DNA of 64,000 bases. Origin: an uncultured Spirochaetaceae bacterium. Lineage in GTDB: Bacteria; Spirochaetota; Spirochaetia; Treponematales; Treponemataceae. The notes under the pieces are model-generated. The model had not been told where the DNA came from and did no database searches. It was given only the letters and a program-made list of their open reading frames with translations. This document shows, piece by piece, positions 32,740 to 40,895 of this stretch. Within the stretch, counting starts at the first letter, position 1; each line of letters starts with the position of its first letter. The DNA lies in the NCBI GenBank assembly GCA_902783155.1, contig CACZPR010000118.1:1-64000 (forward strand), read 5' to 3'. The position numbers and the translations under genes were made by a program.

Positions 32740-34038
32740 ATGGATTCACTATTTTCTGACAAGTTTTTTTACCACATCTACCCGCTCGGATTGTGCGGAT
32801 GCCCGCGCCGCAACGACTTTTCATGCCCCGCCGGAACCTCTTTTGAAAAACTGGCTGGAGAGCTGGACAGAATCAAGTCGCTCGGTGTGAACGCAATTTT
32901 GATTGGACCGGTCTTTGAGTCAAGTTCCCACGGCTACGACACTGTTGACTATTTCCACGTTGACAGGCGGCTGGGAAACAACGAGAGCTTCAAAAAATTC
33001 TGCGACAGCTGCCATGAAAAGGGACTTTCCGTGCTGCTCGACGCTGTTTTCAACCACACGGGCCGCGACTTTTTTGCGTTCAAGGACTTAATCCAAAACG
33101 GACGCGACTCAAAATACAGGGACTGGTACTGCAACATCAATTTTAACGGACGCTCGTGCTTCGGTGACAGCTTTGACTACAACGGATGGGCAGGCTGCAT
33201 GGACTTGGTCAAGCTGAACGGAGAAAACCCGGAGGTGCAGGAACATCTTGTTTCCGCCGTGAAAAACTGGATTGACCTTTTCGGAATTGACGGTCTGCGT
33301 CTGGATGCCGCCGATGTTCTCAGTCCTTCGTTCATGGACAGGCTTTCGTCGGAGACAAAAAAATACAAAAAGGATTTCTGGCTTTTCGGGGAGGTCGTGC
33401 ATGGAGACTACAACGGATGGGCAAAATCTGGCCGCCTTGATTCTGTCACGAACTACCAAATCTACAAGTCACTCTGGTCTGCCCTGAACACAAAAAATTT
33501 CTTCGAGCTTTCGTACAACCTGAACCGGGAATTTGGCGCGGATGGAATGTACAGAAACATCCAGCTCTTCAATTTTGTTGACAACCATGACGTAAACAGA
33601 ATCGCAAGCACGCTGGACGACTGCAACCTGCTCCACCTGATTTACGCGCTCATGTTCTGTATTCCGGGACTGCCTTCCATCTACTACGGAAGCGAATGGG
33701 GAATCAGGGGAAAACGAGGAGACTGCGACGACTACCAGCTCCGGCCTGCCCTACCTCCATTTGCAGACCGCATTCCGGATTTCGCTTCCCCGGATGTTGA
33801 CAGCAATGCGCTTGTCGAAACGATAAAAAGATTTGCCGACACAAGGGCAAAGAACCCTGCTCTCCAGCTCGGGGACTACAGGGAACTCTTTGTCTCGAAT
33901 CTCCAGTTCGCGTTTGAACGCTCGTACAAAAATCAACACACCAGAGTGTTCGTAAATCTGGATTCAAGACCGGCGAAAATAAAAATCAATGGACACCCGG
34001 AAGTCGAAGTCCCGGCGAAGTGGATTGTAATTGAGTAA
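32740..34038 (+). CDS. Cytoplasmic GH13 alpha-amylase-family glycosidase
   Basis: 432 residues from ATG 32740 (AAGGAG upstream). The frame further back overlaps tetR and is rejected. The catalytic barrel motifs are all present: DAVFNH (about 101), GLRLDAAD with the nucleophile Asp, FGEVVHGD with the acid/base Glu, and FVDNHDVNR. There is no signal peptide and no N-terminal starch-binding domain. It resembles cyclomaltodextrinase- or neopullulanase-like enzymes that cleave imported oligosaccharides. The N-terminal loop GLCGCPRRNDFSCPAG is cysteine-rich for this family. It is the second gene of the tetR operon and converges on cheX with a 2-bp gap. Confidence 0.9.
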   Translation: MDSLFSDKFFYHIYPLGLCGCPRRNDFSCPAGTSFEKLAGELDRIKSLGVNAILIGPVFESSSHGYDTVDYFHVDRRLGNNESFKKFCDSCHEKGLSVLLDAVFNHTGRDFFAFKDLIQNGRDSKYRDWYCNINFNGRSCFGDSFDYNGWAGCMDLVKLNGENPEVQEHLVSAVKNWIDLFGIDGLRLDAADVLSPSFMDRLSSETKKYKKDFWLFGEVVHGDYNGWAKSGRLDSVTNYQIYKSLWSALNTKNFFELSYNLNREFGADGMYRNIQLFNFVDNHDVNRIASTLDDCNLLHLIYALMFCIPGLPSIYYGSEWGIRGKRGDCDDYQLRPALPPFADRIPDFASPDVDSNALVETIKRFADTRAKNPALQLGDYRELFVSNLQFAFERSYKNQHTRVFVNLDSRPAKIKINGHPEVEVPAKWIVIE

Positions 34039-34040
34039 GA

Positions 34041-34508
34041 TTACACCCCCTTGAAGCAAAGGTTCACTTCAAAAGTTCCCTGCCTTGTGATAAACGGGAC
34101 CCCTATTATCGGGGTGTTCCGTGGCCAGGGAATGACATGGTTCGGTCCTGTGATTACATAGGGAGCGGACACGTTTATATTCTTGTTGGTGATTGCGGAG
34201 ACTGCGTTTCCTGTAATGACGTTCGTGAATTCGGTAACAAGGTCCTTCTCCATGGCCTCCTTTTCTTCCACCGAACTTGTCGTGATTCCAGAAATGTCCA
34301 GCATTTTTGTTGCCAGAAGTTTATGGAGCCTGAACGCCACAATGCCAACCTCGTCCCCCGAAACAGCAACAATTCCAGAAATTTCCCAAGGGTGCGTACC
34401 GACCGGATTCAAGAGATACGGATCCTTGTGCTGAGGAGAAATATTAAACATCTGCGAAAAAGCGTCCTGACAGGAGCTTAAAAATGGATTAAGAAATGAA
34501 ACGTCCAT
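34041..34508 (-). CDS. cheX: CheX-family CheY-P phosphatase
   Basis: 155 residues. CheX-like proteins dephosphorylate CheY-P and are the usual phosphatase in spirochaetes. The catalytic pattern E-x-x-N followed by GNA is visible as VTEFTNVITGNAVSAI (Glu93, Asn96, Asn101). The beta strands WEISGIVAVSGDEVGIVAFRL and TFEVNLCFK fit the fold. No other chemotaxis gene adjoins it, but two chemoreceptors lie within 18 kb on either side. Upstream, TAAAAT (34520-34515) ends 6 nt before the ATG without a Shine-Dalgarno, another possible leaderless gene, though its -35 is poor. Confidence 0.85.
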   Translation of the reverse strand: MDVSFLNPFLSSCQDAFSQMFNISPQHKDPYLLNPVGTHPWEISGIVAVSGDEVGIVAFRLHKLLATKMLDISGITTSSVEEKEAMEKDLVTEFTNVITGNAVSAITNKNINVSAPYVITGPNHVIPWPRNTPIIGVPFITRQGTFEVNLCFKGV

Positions 34509-34611
34509 ATATATATTTTACACCAAGTTTTAAAATAATGGTAGAAAAAAAATTTATTTCTTCTGAATATCCAAAATCTCCATTAAACGCTGATATAATA
34601 ATTTGTTATGA

Positions 34612-36882
34612 TTAAACCATTGCAAGCCCCATCCCCCGAAGATTTTTCAGGAAATCGACCACGCTCTGATTTTTTTCCGCAAGGTTTTCCATCAGCGACA
34701 CATCCCTATTTTTCGTTCCCAAGGCCAAAAGCGCTTTCTGGAAATCACGGACGGAAACATTTTTCAAAGTATTTTTTTCCCTGCACAAATCCTGCATGTA
34801 AAGCCAGCAAAAATTCTTCCCTCCGTCCACAAGATTTATGGGACCGCACAGCCAGTACAGCCTGGAAATGTCGGGCGCACATGAAAAATCTTTTTCCTTT
34901 TTTTCCTCGTAGCGGCGGATACTTTCTTCTATATAATCAGGCTTCACCGTGGGTTCTGGAGTTTTAAAATCAAACCAGCGGTTCACCTTTTTGTTCAGAG
35001 ACTCACCGTGCATCCATGCCTGAAGCGCGCGATTCAATCCACCGGCAAATTTTTCGGAGCGGCTTTCTCCCTGAAAATGGAGACCGTTTTTTGCGAATAC
35101 CCCCGCCCCCTTTGGTTCAATCGGCTTTAAATCCGGGTGCAGCCCCTTTTCCCATTCCGAATAAATCCGCGAGTACCGTGTCAAAACAAATTTGTGCCAG
35201 AAAGAACTGTCCAAAAGGCCCGCTGCATACATCTGCCTGAGGGTCTCCATTGAATTGATTGTGTCCTGGTCGCTCTGGTTCCAGTATCCATAAATCATGT
35301 ACGCATGGACAAGAACACCGTTTTCCTTGAACGCACAGCACGCCCCAACAATCGAGTCGATGTCCGTTCCCTTGTGGATTCCGTCCAGACCGCTTCCAGT
35401 CGCAATCTCAATTCCACCGCTGACACCAACCAGACCCGAGTACGAAAGAAACGAAACCAAGTCATAGGAAAAATTTTTTTCAAAACGGATGTTTCCCCAA
35501 AATGAAAAACGATTTTCCGATGCGGAGTTTAAAAGAGAAAATTTTGTCAGGGCGGTAATTGGCATGGCCTCGTCAACAAAATGGATTCCCCAAATCTTTT
35601 TTTTCTGCGCCTGCTCCAGAAGTCCGCCATACAGCTTTTCGATTTTTGTCTGCCGGTAGCCAGAAACATAATCCAGGGTGACATCGCAAAAATCGCATTT
35701 GTGCCAGTAGCAGCCGTGAGCAAGATAGACCTTAATCCATGAGCCGTCGGACCAGAGTCGCTGCATCGGGTTTGTGTCGTCAACCATCCTTGGATATTTT
35801 GAAAAATCGATGTCGGAAAAATCGGGAACAATCTCCGAGGTGACGGCCTCCTCAAATTTTTGCAAATCCGGGTCGCTCTCTTTTTGTGGAATTATTTTCT
35901 CACCGTCGAACAGCCGCATCTTGTAAAGCTGATTCGGAAACCCCTTTCCACATTCATTTTTCTTATTCAGGAGACCGCTTTTAAACAGAGCCCTGTACGA
36001 GCCATATCCCCGGTCATAGCTGATTGAATCAACATAGTCAAAAATTTTTTTGTCGCTGATTTCGCGAAGCTCCGTGTTGATAAATCCACCGCCAATAGAA
36101 ATGAAAACCCTGTCGCCATAGAGCCGCCTGAAAAATCTTGCAGTATAAAGCGCAGCAGTAAAAGTTCCCGCGAATGGAACGGAAATGCAGATTAAAACTT
36201 TTTTCCCCGAATCAAAGTTCAAGGCAAGTTCTTCAGTGAATTCCCTGTTGGAAAAAAAACGCCGGAGAGTTTTTTCATAAAAAGTTTTCAGGACAGGAGA
36301 GTCCAGACCCTTTTCAATCTGGGAAAAACTTGTCTCGCTTATGGCAAGGGATTCGGCGTAACGCACCAAGGAAAATTCGCTGTCAAAAACCACGCCTATA
36401 AAATCGGCAAGGTCCGCAAGCGCAAGGCTCGCCAAAAATCTAGCGTCATCGGTTGTCGGCTCGTGCTCCAGATTTGAAAGAAAATTTTCCATGCGCATTC
36501 CACGTGGGGCGAAAGGCGAAAAAACAAAGCTGTGACAAAACTCCCGACCGCTTGAAGTGTTTCCGTCACGGAGAATTGCGACGATTGAATCAATCCAGTC
36601 TATCCACCTTGAACTCTCGCTCACATAGCGGACCAATGCATGCGCGCTGCCGCCGTCCCCATTTTTTAGCGCCTCCTCGGATTTTTTTAGCGCAATGTCC
36701 GAGCATTTTTCAAAAAGACATTCAAGTCCCTCTCGGCAAAAGATTTCATTGAAAAGTTCTATGCTCAAATCAAACCAGCGTGCATTAACATTCTGCGTTT
36801 TAAAAAAGGATTTCAGATATGCCCCAGAAGGGTATGCAGTATTTAATTGCACAAGGGGCGGCAAAATAATCAAAGCGTCCAT
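34612..36882 (-). CDS. B12-binding-like radical SAM protein
   Basis: 756 residues. The N-terminal ~370 residues resemble a cobalamin-binding-type region (start ILPPLVQLNTAYPSGAYLKSF, later the FISIGGGFINTE strand). The radical SAM core follows, with the cluster motif HGCYWHKCDFC (C-x4-C-x2-C, about 389-397). This spacing differs from canonical C-x3-C-x2-C but occurs in B12 radical SAM groups. SAM-binding features GIHFVDEAMP, FWGNIRFEK and GVSGGIEIATGSGLDG are present. The C-terminal ~150 residues are unassigned. No peptide precursor or biosynthetic cluster surrounds it, so the substrate is unknown. The promoter lies directly before the ATG. Confidence 0.82.
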   Translation of the reverse strand: MDALIILPPLVQLNTAYPSGAYLKSFFKTQNVNARWFDLSIELFNEIFCREGLECLFEKCSDIALKKSEEALKNGDGGSAHALVRYVSESSRWIDWIDSIVAILRDGNTSSGREFCHSFVFSPFAPRGMRMENFLSNLEHEPTTDDARFLASLALADLADFIGVVFDSEFSLVRYAESLAISETSFSQIEKGLDSPVLKTFYEKTLRRFFSNREFTEELALNFDSGKKVLICISVPFAGTFTAALYTARFFRRLYGDRVFISIGGGFINTELREISDKKIFDYVDSISYDRGYGSYRALFKSGLLNKKNECGKGFPNQLYKMRLFDGEKIIPQKESDPDLQKFEEAVTSEIVPDFSDIDFSKYPRMVDDTNPMQRLWSDGSWIKVYLAHGCYWHKCDFCDVTLDYVSGYRQTKIEKLYGGLLEQAQKKKIWGIHFVDEAMPITALTKFSLLNSASENRFSFWGNIRFEKNFSYDLVSFLSYSGLVGVSGGIEIATGSGLDGIHKGTDIDSIVGACCAFKENGVLVHAYMIYGYWNQSDQDTINSMETLRQMYAAGLLDSSFWHKFVLTRYSRIYSEWEKGLHPDLKPIEPKGAGVFAKNGLHFQGESRSEKFAGGLNRALQAWMHGESLNKKVNRWFDFKTPEPTVKPDYIEESIRRYEEKKEKDFSCAPDISRLYWLCGPINLVDGGKNFCWLYMQDLCREKNTLKNVSVRDFQKALLALGTKNRDVSLMENLAEKNQSVVDFLKNLRGMGLAMV

Positions 36883-36887
36883 ATTTA

Positions 36888-36916
36888 ATTTTAGTTTTAA
36901 ATTTTTTTAAAAGCAA
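36888..36916 (-). promoter_or_regulatory. Promoter of the radical SAM gene
   Basis: On the minus strand TTGCTT (36916-36911), exactly 17 nt, TAAAAT (36893-36888), then 5 nt to the ATG at 36882. There is no Shine-Dalgarno. An inverted repeat, GACCGTCC (36919-36926) and GGGCGGTC (36948-36955), lies just upstream of the -35. Confidence 0.6.
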
Positions 36917-36964
36917 TAGACCGTCCAAAAAACTGATTAAATTTCCCGGGCGGTCAAAAATCGT

Positions 36965-37864
36965 CTAGTCTATTCTGATTGAGCCACTTACGGCCTTCAG
37001 TTCAAGCTCCACATCCCCATTTCCAATTCTGTCGGTTCCAGATTTTCCACCGGAAACTCCGGTCTTTGAATTTTTGTAGGAGCCGCTTGACGTTGAATAT
37101 TTTATGCCCAGGCTGCTTCCATCCGGCACAGACAGATTGACGGACCCGGAAACAGACTTCATCGAGCTTTTTTCCTTTAGCGGAGACTTAAGTTCGGCCT
37201 TGACACTTCCAGATGTCGCGTTCGCGTCGATAGAATCAAACGAGCCTTCCAGTTTTATGCTTCCGCTTGTCGATTTGCAGTCCAGCTTTTTTATTGTGCT
37301 TCCCGAAATCTTTAGGGAGCCGCTGGAACTTTTCAAATCACCGTCATCGCTTTCACAGTTCTCCAATGAAATGGAACCGCTGGAACATGAGCAGTCAATC
37401 GATGGGGTCTTTACATTCACAACGGACATGGAGCCGCTGCTGGTCTTCACATCAAGCTCGGACGGCTCAAACGAGTTTGGAAGTTCAAGTATTATTTTGT
37501 TCGTCTGAAATCCATCGAACAGAGAGAAGCTGCGCTCGTCAACAATTTTCAAAACGCCATTTGTTTTGTAGACGCTCGGCCAACGTTTTTCGTTTCCATC
37601 CAAAATGACAGCGATGCTTTTTACATCCTTGCGCTCAACAAAAACGGAGTAGCAGTTGACATCAATATCAATGGAAGAGATTTCCGACGGAGCAAAAAAT
37701 GTCGTTTCACTTGCGGGAACATTTTTTAACTCCACATCGCTTCCCTTTGATTTAAACCATCCAAACATAAAATTTTTTCCCCCTATTAAACTTTCAAACA
37801 ATATAACGCACATAACAAGCGCAAGCAGAATCCATACGAACCCCAACACTTTGTTTCTTTTCAT
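36965..37864 (-). CDS. DUF4097-like beta-strand repeat protein with SGS turns
   Basis: 299 residues from ATG 37864 (GGGGGT upstream); a longer frame to 37897 is not needed. One N-terminal membrane helix (about 8-28) anchors an outward domain that is a right-handed beta-helix-like repeat. Turn motifs recur about every 18-22 residues: SSGSM, SSGSI, SSGSL, TSGSI, TSGSV, VSGSV, SSGSY, VSGSI. DUF4097-type proteins of this form are regularly encoded in PadR/DUF1700 operons and are thought to sense or maintain the envelope, though the function is unproven. It is the last gene of the operon from 39004. Confidence 0.85.
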   Translation of the reverse strand: MKRNKVLGFVWILLALVMCVILFESLIGGKNFMFGWFKSKGSDVELKNVPASETTFFAPSEISSIDIDVNCYSVFVERKDVKSIAVILDGNEKRWPSVYKTNGVLKIVDERSFSLFDGFQTNKIILELPNSFEPSELDVKTSSGSMSVVNVKTPSIDCSCSSGSISLENCESDDGDLKSSSGSLKISGSTIKKLDCKSTSGSIKLEGSFDSIDANATSGSVKAELKSPLKEKSSMKSVSGSVNLSVPDGSSLGIKYSTSSGSYKNSKTGVSGGKSGTDRIGNGDVELELKAVSGSIRID

Positions 37865-37915
37865 TTTAGCACCATACCCCCTTTTTGAAAACCTCAAATC
37901 TTTTTCGTGGCCGCA

Positions 37916-38611
37916 CTATTTGCAGTCCCCGTCTTTTTCATCCTTTCCCGCAAAGGCATAGATGGCTTCCTTCACCGCATATCCGATTATCCAAATCAGC
38001 CATGAGATATACCATGCTCCAGTTTTGAAGCTGACAAACATGTATATGACAAGGACCAAAGTCCAGTAGATTGGCATGAACGAGTCAACGGCCCTGTTAC
38101 CCTTGCGGCCACCCCTTGCGCTGGATTCGGCGGGACCACTTTTTGTAAGATAGTCCTTCACGTCCTGGGGCGCGCTCATGTTCACGTAGACAATAAATGC
38201 CGTTCCGACCGCCGCAAAAACAAACATAAGAATCAGACCGACAATTCCCGTCTTGTCCTCATCTCCCAGACCAAAAACCGATGTGATGCCGGGAATCCCT
38301 ATAAGACACACAAGACCAAGGATGTAAAGCACAACGGAAATTGAAGTGTACTTCGCGCGCTTTTTTCTGTATTCGTCAATCTTTATTTTCAAATCCATTT
38401 CCGGCTCCAGGGATTTCAAAAGCTCGTCAATATCGCCAAGATCCGCAAGAGAATCAGTGTACGCCTGGTTCTCGGATTTGCCCTCCGCGATGTGCGCCTC
38501 AAAATGCTCGTTCAGAGTGGAAAGAATTTCTTCCTTAAGCTCCATGGCCTTTTTTGTTTTTGGAACGTCCTTGAACAGAACGTCCACATAGTTCTTTATC
38601 TTTGAATCCAT
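37916..38611 (-). CDS. DUF1700/HAAS-type membrane protein
   Basis: 231 residues. The N-terminal ~80 residues are helical and cytosolic with the family pattern KELKEEILSTLNEHFEAHIAEG-like (seen as MELKEEILSTLNEHFEAHI) and ENQAYTDSLADLGDIDELL. Two pairs of membrane helices follow (about 92-112, 122-142, 180-200, 203-220). The soluble helical part is thought to engage PadR-type regulators or related partners. It sits between the PadR gene (30 bp) and the DUF4097-like gene (51 bp), the common order in Firmicutes-style operons. It probably tunes the envelope response together with them. Confidence 0.82.
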   Translation of the reverse strand: MDSKIKNYVDVLFKDVPKTKKAMELKEEILSTLNEHFEAHIAEGKSENQAYTDSLADLGDIDELLKSLEPEMDLKIKIDEYRKKRAKYTSISVVLYILGLVCLIGIPGITSVFGLGDEDKTGIVGLILMFVFAAVGTAFIVYVNMSAPQDVKDYLTKSGPAESSARGGRKGNRAVDSFMPIYWTLVLVIYMFVSFKTGAWYISWLIWIIGYAVKEAIYAFAGKDEKDGDCK

Positions 38612-38641
38612 CGTGTCCTCCTTGTATTGAAGAATTCCTTT

Positions 38642-39004
38642 TTAATTATTTTCCGAGTCCGCCAAATCGTTTCTGTAGTTGCCAACCACAAGCCTGTCGA
38701 TTATCCCCTGAATTTCAAGCCAGTCCCTTTTGTTTTCCTTGAGGAACTCGCGACCCTTCGGTGTGATGGAATAGTACCTTCTGCGCGCACCGGAGTTTTC
38801 GTCTCCCCAGTAGGACAGAATCAGTTCCCCATCTTCCAGCCGCCGGAACGAAGTATAGAGAGTCGCCTCCTTCAGCTCAATCTTTGCATGGCTACATTCC
38901 TTTATCACCTTGTTGATTTGATAGCCATAGCTGTCCATGTGGTTCAGCTGCTCCAGTATTATCGTATCCGTCAACCCTCTAAGAATATCAGAATAGTTTA
39001 ACAA
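38642..39004 (-). CDS. Short PadR-family regulator
   Basis: 120 residues from a TTG at 39004; GGAGG sits 4 nt before it and no ATG is available. The winged helix is compact: SDILRGLTDTIILEQLNHMDSYG, then ATLYTSFRRLEDGELILSYW and RRYYSITPKGREFLKENK. It belongs to the short PadR subtype (about 110 residues) that heads PadR/DUF1700/DUF4097 operons. It likely binds the AATACCT inverted repeat over its own -35 box and represses the operon until an unknown signal arrives. Confidence 0.9.
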   Translation of the reverse strand: MLNYSDILRGLTDTIILEQLNHMDSYGYQINKVIKECSHAKIELKEATLYTSFRRLEDGELILSYWGDENSGARRRYYSITPKGREFLKENKRDWLEIQGIIDRLVVGNYRNDLADSENN

Positions 39005-39043
39005 GTTTCCTCCCTGCCAACAGGCTTTTCAGAATCTACATAA

Positions 39044-39078
39044 CTTATACACCACAATACCTCACCTGTCAAGGTATT
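39044..39078 (-). promoter_or_regulatory. Promoter and inverted-repeat operator of the PadR operon
   Basis: On the minus strand TTGACA (39072-39067), 17 nt, TATAAG (39049-39044). The inverted repeat AATACCT (39056-39062) and AGGTATT (39072-39078), 9 nt apart, brackets the -35 element and is the likely PadR site. Confidence 0.78.
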
Positions 39079-39083
39079 CTATC

Positions 39084-39127
39084 AAAAAAAAAGCCCGATT
39101 CAAGAAAATTCATTTTTCCGAACCGGG
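39084..39127 (-). terminator. Terminator after the half-length carB
   Basis: On the minus strand CCCGGTTC pairs with GAATCGGG (39127-39120 and 39101-39094, one G-U pair) across a long loop, followed by a C and nine T. It lies 18 nt after the carB stop. Confidence 0.75.
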
Positions 39128-39144
39128 GTCCAAATTTTTTTGTC

Positions 39145-40770
39145 CTAACAGTTCATAGCATTGATGTTGACCAGGCTTGTGTTTTCAAGGGTGTATGGAC
39201 CTGCCAGACAGTCCGCAAGGGCATTCGCAGTGTCAATTGCGGTCAGGCAGTCAATGTCACGCTCAACGGCAAGACGGCGCAGCTTTACACTCTCCGCAAC
39301 AGGATCGCGTCCCTTTGCAGAAGTCGAAACAACATAAACAATTTTTCCGCTCTCAAGCAATGTCATAACATTGTCGCTGTAATTCTCATGCACCTTCGCG
39401 ACATGGACCACATCCATTCCGCTGCGCTCAATCGTGTCGGCGTTTCCACTTGTGGCGTAAAGGGTGAATCCCAAATCAAAAAATTTTTTTGCAAGCGCGG
39501 GAAGCTCCGGCAAATCGGAATTGCGAACGGAAAAAAGAATCCCAAAATCATCCGCACCGCCATCACGGACATTCGGTCTGAACATTTTCCATCCGGCGGC
39601 GCTCATTCCCTTGAAAATGGCCTCCTCCCTTGTAGCCGCAATGCCAAGAACCTCTCCCGTGCTTTTCATCTCCGGCCCAAGATGGGTGTCCACGTCCATC
39701 AGCTTCTCAAAACTGAACACCGGGACCTTCGCCGCAAAATAGTTTGGCTTACGGTAAAGTCCAGTGCCAAATCCCATGTCCCTGATTTTTTCTCCAAGCA
39801 TTGCCCGCGTCGCAAGTTCAATCATTGGCACTCCGCTCACCTTTGAAAGATACGGAACCGTGCGGCTCGAACGTGGGTTCGCCTCAATTATGTACAGGTC
39901 GTCCCTGTAAATCAGATACTGGATATTGACAAGCCCCTTCGTCCCAAGCGCAAGAGCAAGGTCGGACGACTGGCGCACAATCTTTTTCTCAATCTCCCCA
40001 TCAAAATTTCCAGGATAGATTGCGATGGAGTCACCCGAATGTATTCCGGTCCGCTCGACATGCTCCATTATGCCGGGAATCAAAACATCCTCGCCGTCAC
40101 AGATGCAGTCCACCTCAAGCTCAGTTCCCTCCATGTATTTGTCAATCAGAACGGGGTTCTCAATTTTTTGGCGCAGAATAATCGCCATGTACTCCTTAAC
40201 GTCCGCACTGTTGCGGGCCACAATCATGTTCTGGCCGCCAAGCACATAGCTCGGGCGAAGCAAAACGGGATAGCCGATTCTGGCGGCGGACTCAAGTGCC
40301 TGCGCCTCGGTAAAAACGGTCTGCCCCCTTGGTCTCTTGATTTCAAGACGGTCGCACAGTTCCTCAAAACGCTCCCTGTCCTCGGCAAGATCTATTGAAT
40401 CCGCGCTTGTCCCCAGTATGTTGATTTTTTGTGAATCCAGAAATTTTGTCAGCTTGATTGCCGTCTGTCCACCGAACGCAACCACAACGCCAACAGGTTT
40501 TTCAACGGCGATAACATTCATCACATCGGCGGGTGTCAGCGGCTCAAAATAAAGCCTGTCCGCAGTGTCAAAATCAGTGGAGACCGTCTCAGGATTGTTG
40601 TTGACAATCGCCACCTCGTAGCCCAGCTTTTTGATTGCGCGCACACACTGGACACTCGCGTAGTCAAATTCAATGCCCTGACCAATTCGGATTGGACCAG
40701 ACCCAAGCACAAGAATCGATTTGTTCCGGCGGCCCGCATCCGCTGAATCTGTTCCCGTATTTATGTTCAT
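39145..40770 (-). CDS. carB: C-terminal half of carbamoyl-phosphate synthase large subunit (split CarB)
   Basis: 541 residues from ATG 40770 (GGGGG 8 nt upstream). The sequence corresponds only to the second half of CarB, which is about 1070 residues elsewhere: the carbamoyl-phosphate-forming ATP-grasp domain (LVLGSGPIRIGQGIEFDY, VLLRPSYVLGGQNM, IIEANPRSSRT) and the MGS-like allosteric domain (LYATSGNADTIE, VVSTSAKGR). The carboxyphosphate-forming half is not in the window, and the 125 bases upstream contain no trace of it. The gene has its own Shine-Dalgarno, leader hairpin and terminator, so it is an intact separate gene, not a frameshift. Split CarB is known from some archaea and Aquifex. 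carA lies 4 kb away on the other strand. Confidence 0.88.
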   Translation of the reverse strand: MNINTGTDSADAGRRNKSILVLGSGPIRIGQGIEFDYASVQCVRAIKKLGYEVAIVNNNPETVSTDFDTADRLYFEPLTPADVMNVIAVEKPVGVVVAFGGQTAIKLTKFLDSQKINILGTSADSIDLAEDRERFEELCDRLEIKRPRGQTVFTEAQALESAARIGYPVLLRPSYVLGGQNMIVARNSADVKEYMAIILRQKIENPVLIDKYMEGTELEVDCICDGEDVLIPGIMEHVERTGIHSGDSIAIYPGNFDGEIEKKIVRQSSDLALALGTKGLVNIQYLIYRDDLYIIEANPRSSRTVPYLSKVSGVPMIELATRAMLGEKIRDMGFGTGLYRKPNYFAAKVPVFSFEKLMDVDTHLGPEMKSTGEVLGIAATREEAIFKGMSAAGWKMFRPNVRDGGADDFGILFSVRNSDLPELPALAKKFFDLGFTLYATSGNADTIERSGMDVVHVAKVHENYSDNVMTLLESGKIVYVVSTSAKGRDPVAESVKLRRLAVERDIDCLTAIDTANALADCLAGPYTLENTSLVNINAMNC

Positions 40771-40780
40771 ACTTGCCCCC

Positions 40781-40817
40781 AAAAAAATAGCGACACCGCT
40801 ACCACAAACGATGTCGC
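40781..40817 (-). promoter_or_regulatory. Terminator-like hairpin in the carB leader
   Basis: On the minus strand GCGACATCG (40817-40809) pairs with CGGTGTCGC (40798-40790), followed by TATTTTTTT, then directly by GGGGGC and the carB ATG. It could be an attenuator for carB or the terminator of the GNAT gene ending at 40896; a TGATAGAGT extended -10 at about 40838-40830 would place the carB start just before it. Confidence 0.6.
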
Positions 40818-40895
40818 CATTGACAGATTCACTCTATCACTTTTTCGCAAGTATGGGAAGATTCCCGTCCATTTTTTTCACTGATGCACCAAATT

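Noticed and set aside
34593-34967. TATAAT followed by ATG and an open frame on the plus strand
   Set aside because: The promoter-like match looks like the leaderless pattern, but the reading frame is antisense to the radical SAM gene 3' end and encodes a low-quality, Pro/Phe-rich peptide.
36919-36955. Terminator for the PadR operon
   Set aside because: The inverted repeat has a mismatch on the minus strand and no clean T-run after it; reported only as an inverted repeat near the radical SAM promoter.
39145-40895. carB as a frameshifted full-length gene
   Set aside because: The 125 bases upstream show a Shine-Dalgarno, hairpin and the GNAT stop, with no trace of the N-terminal half in any frame.
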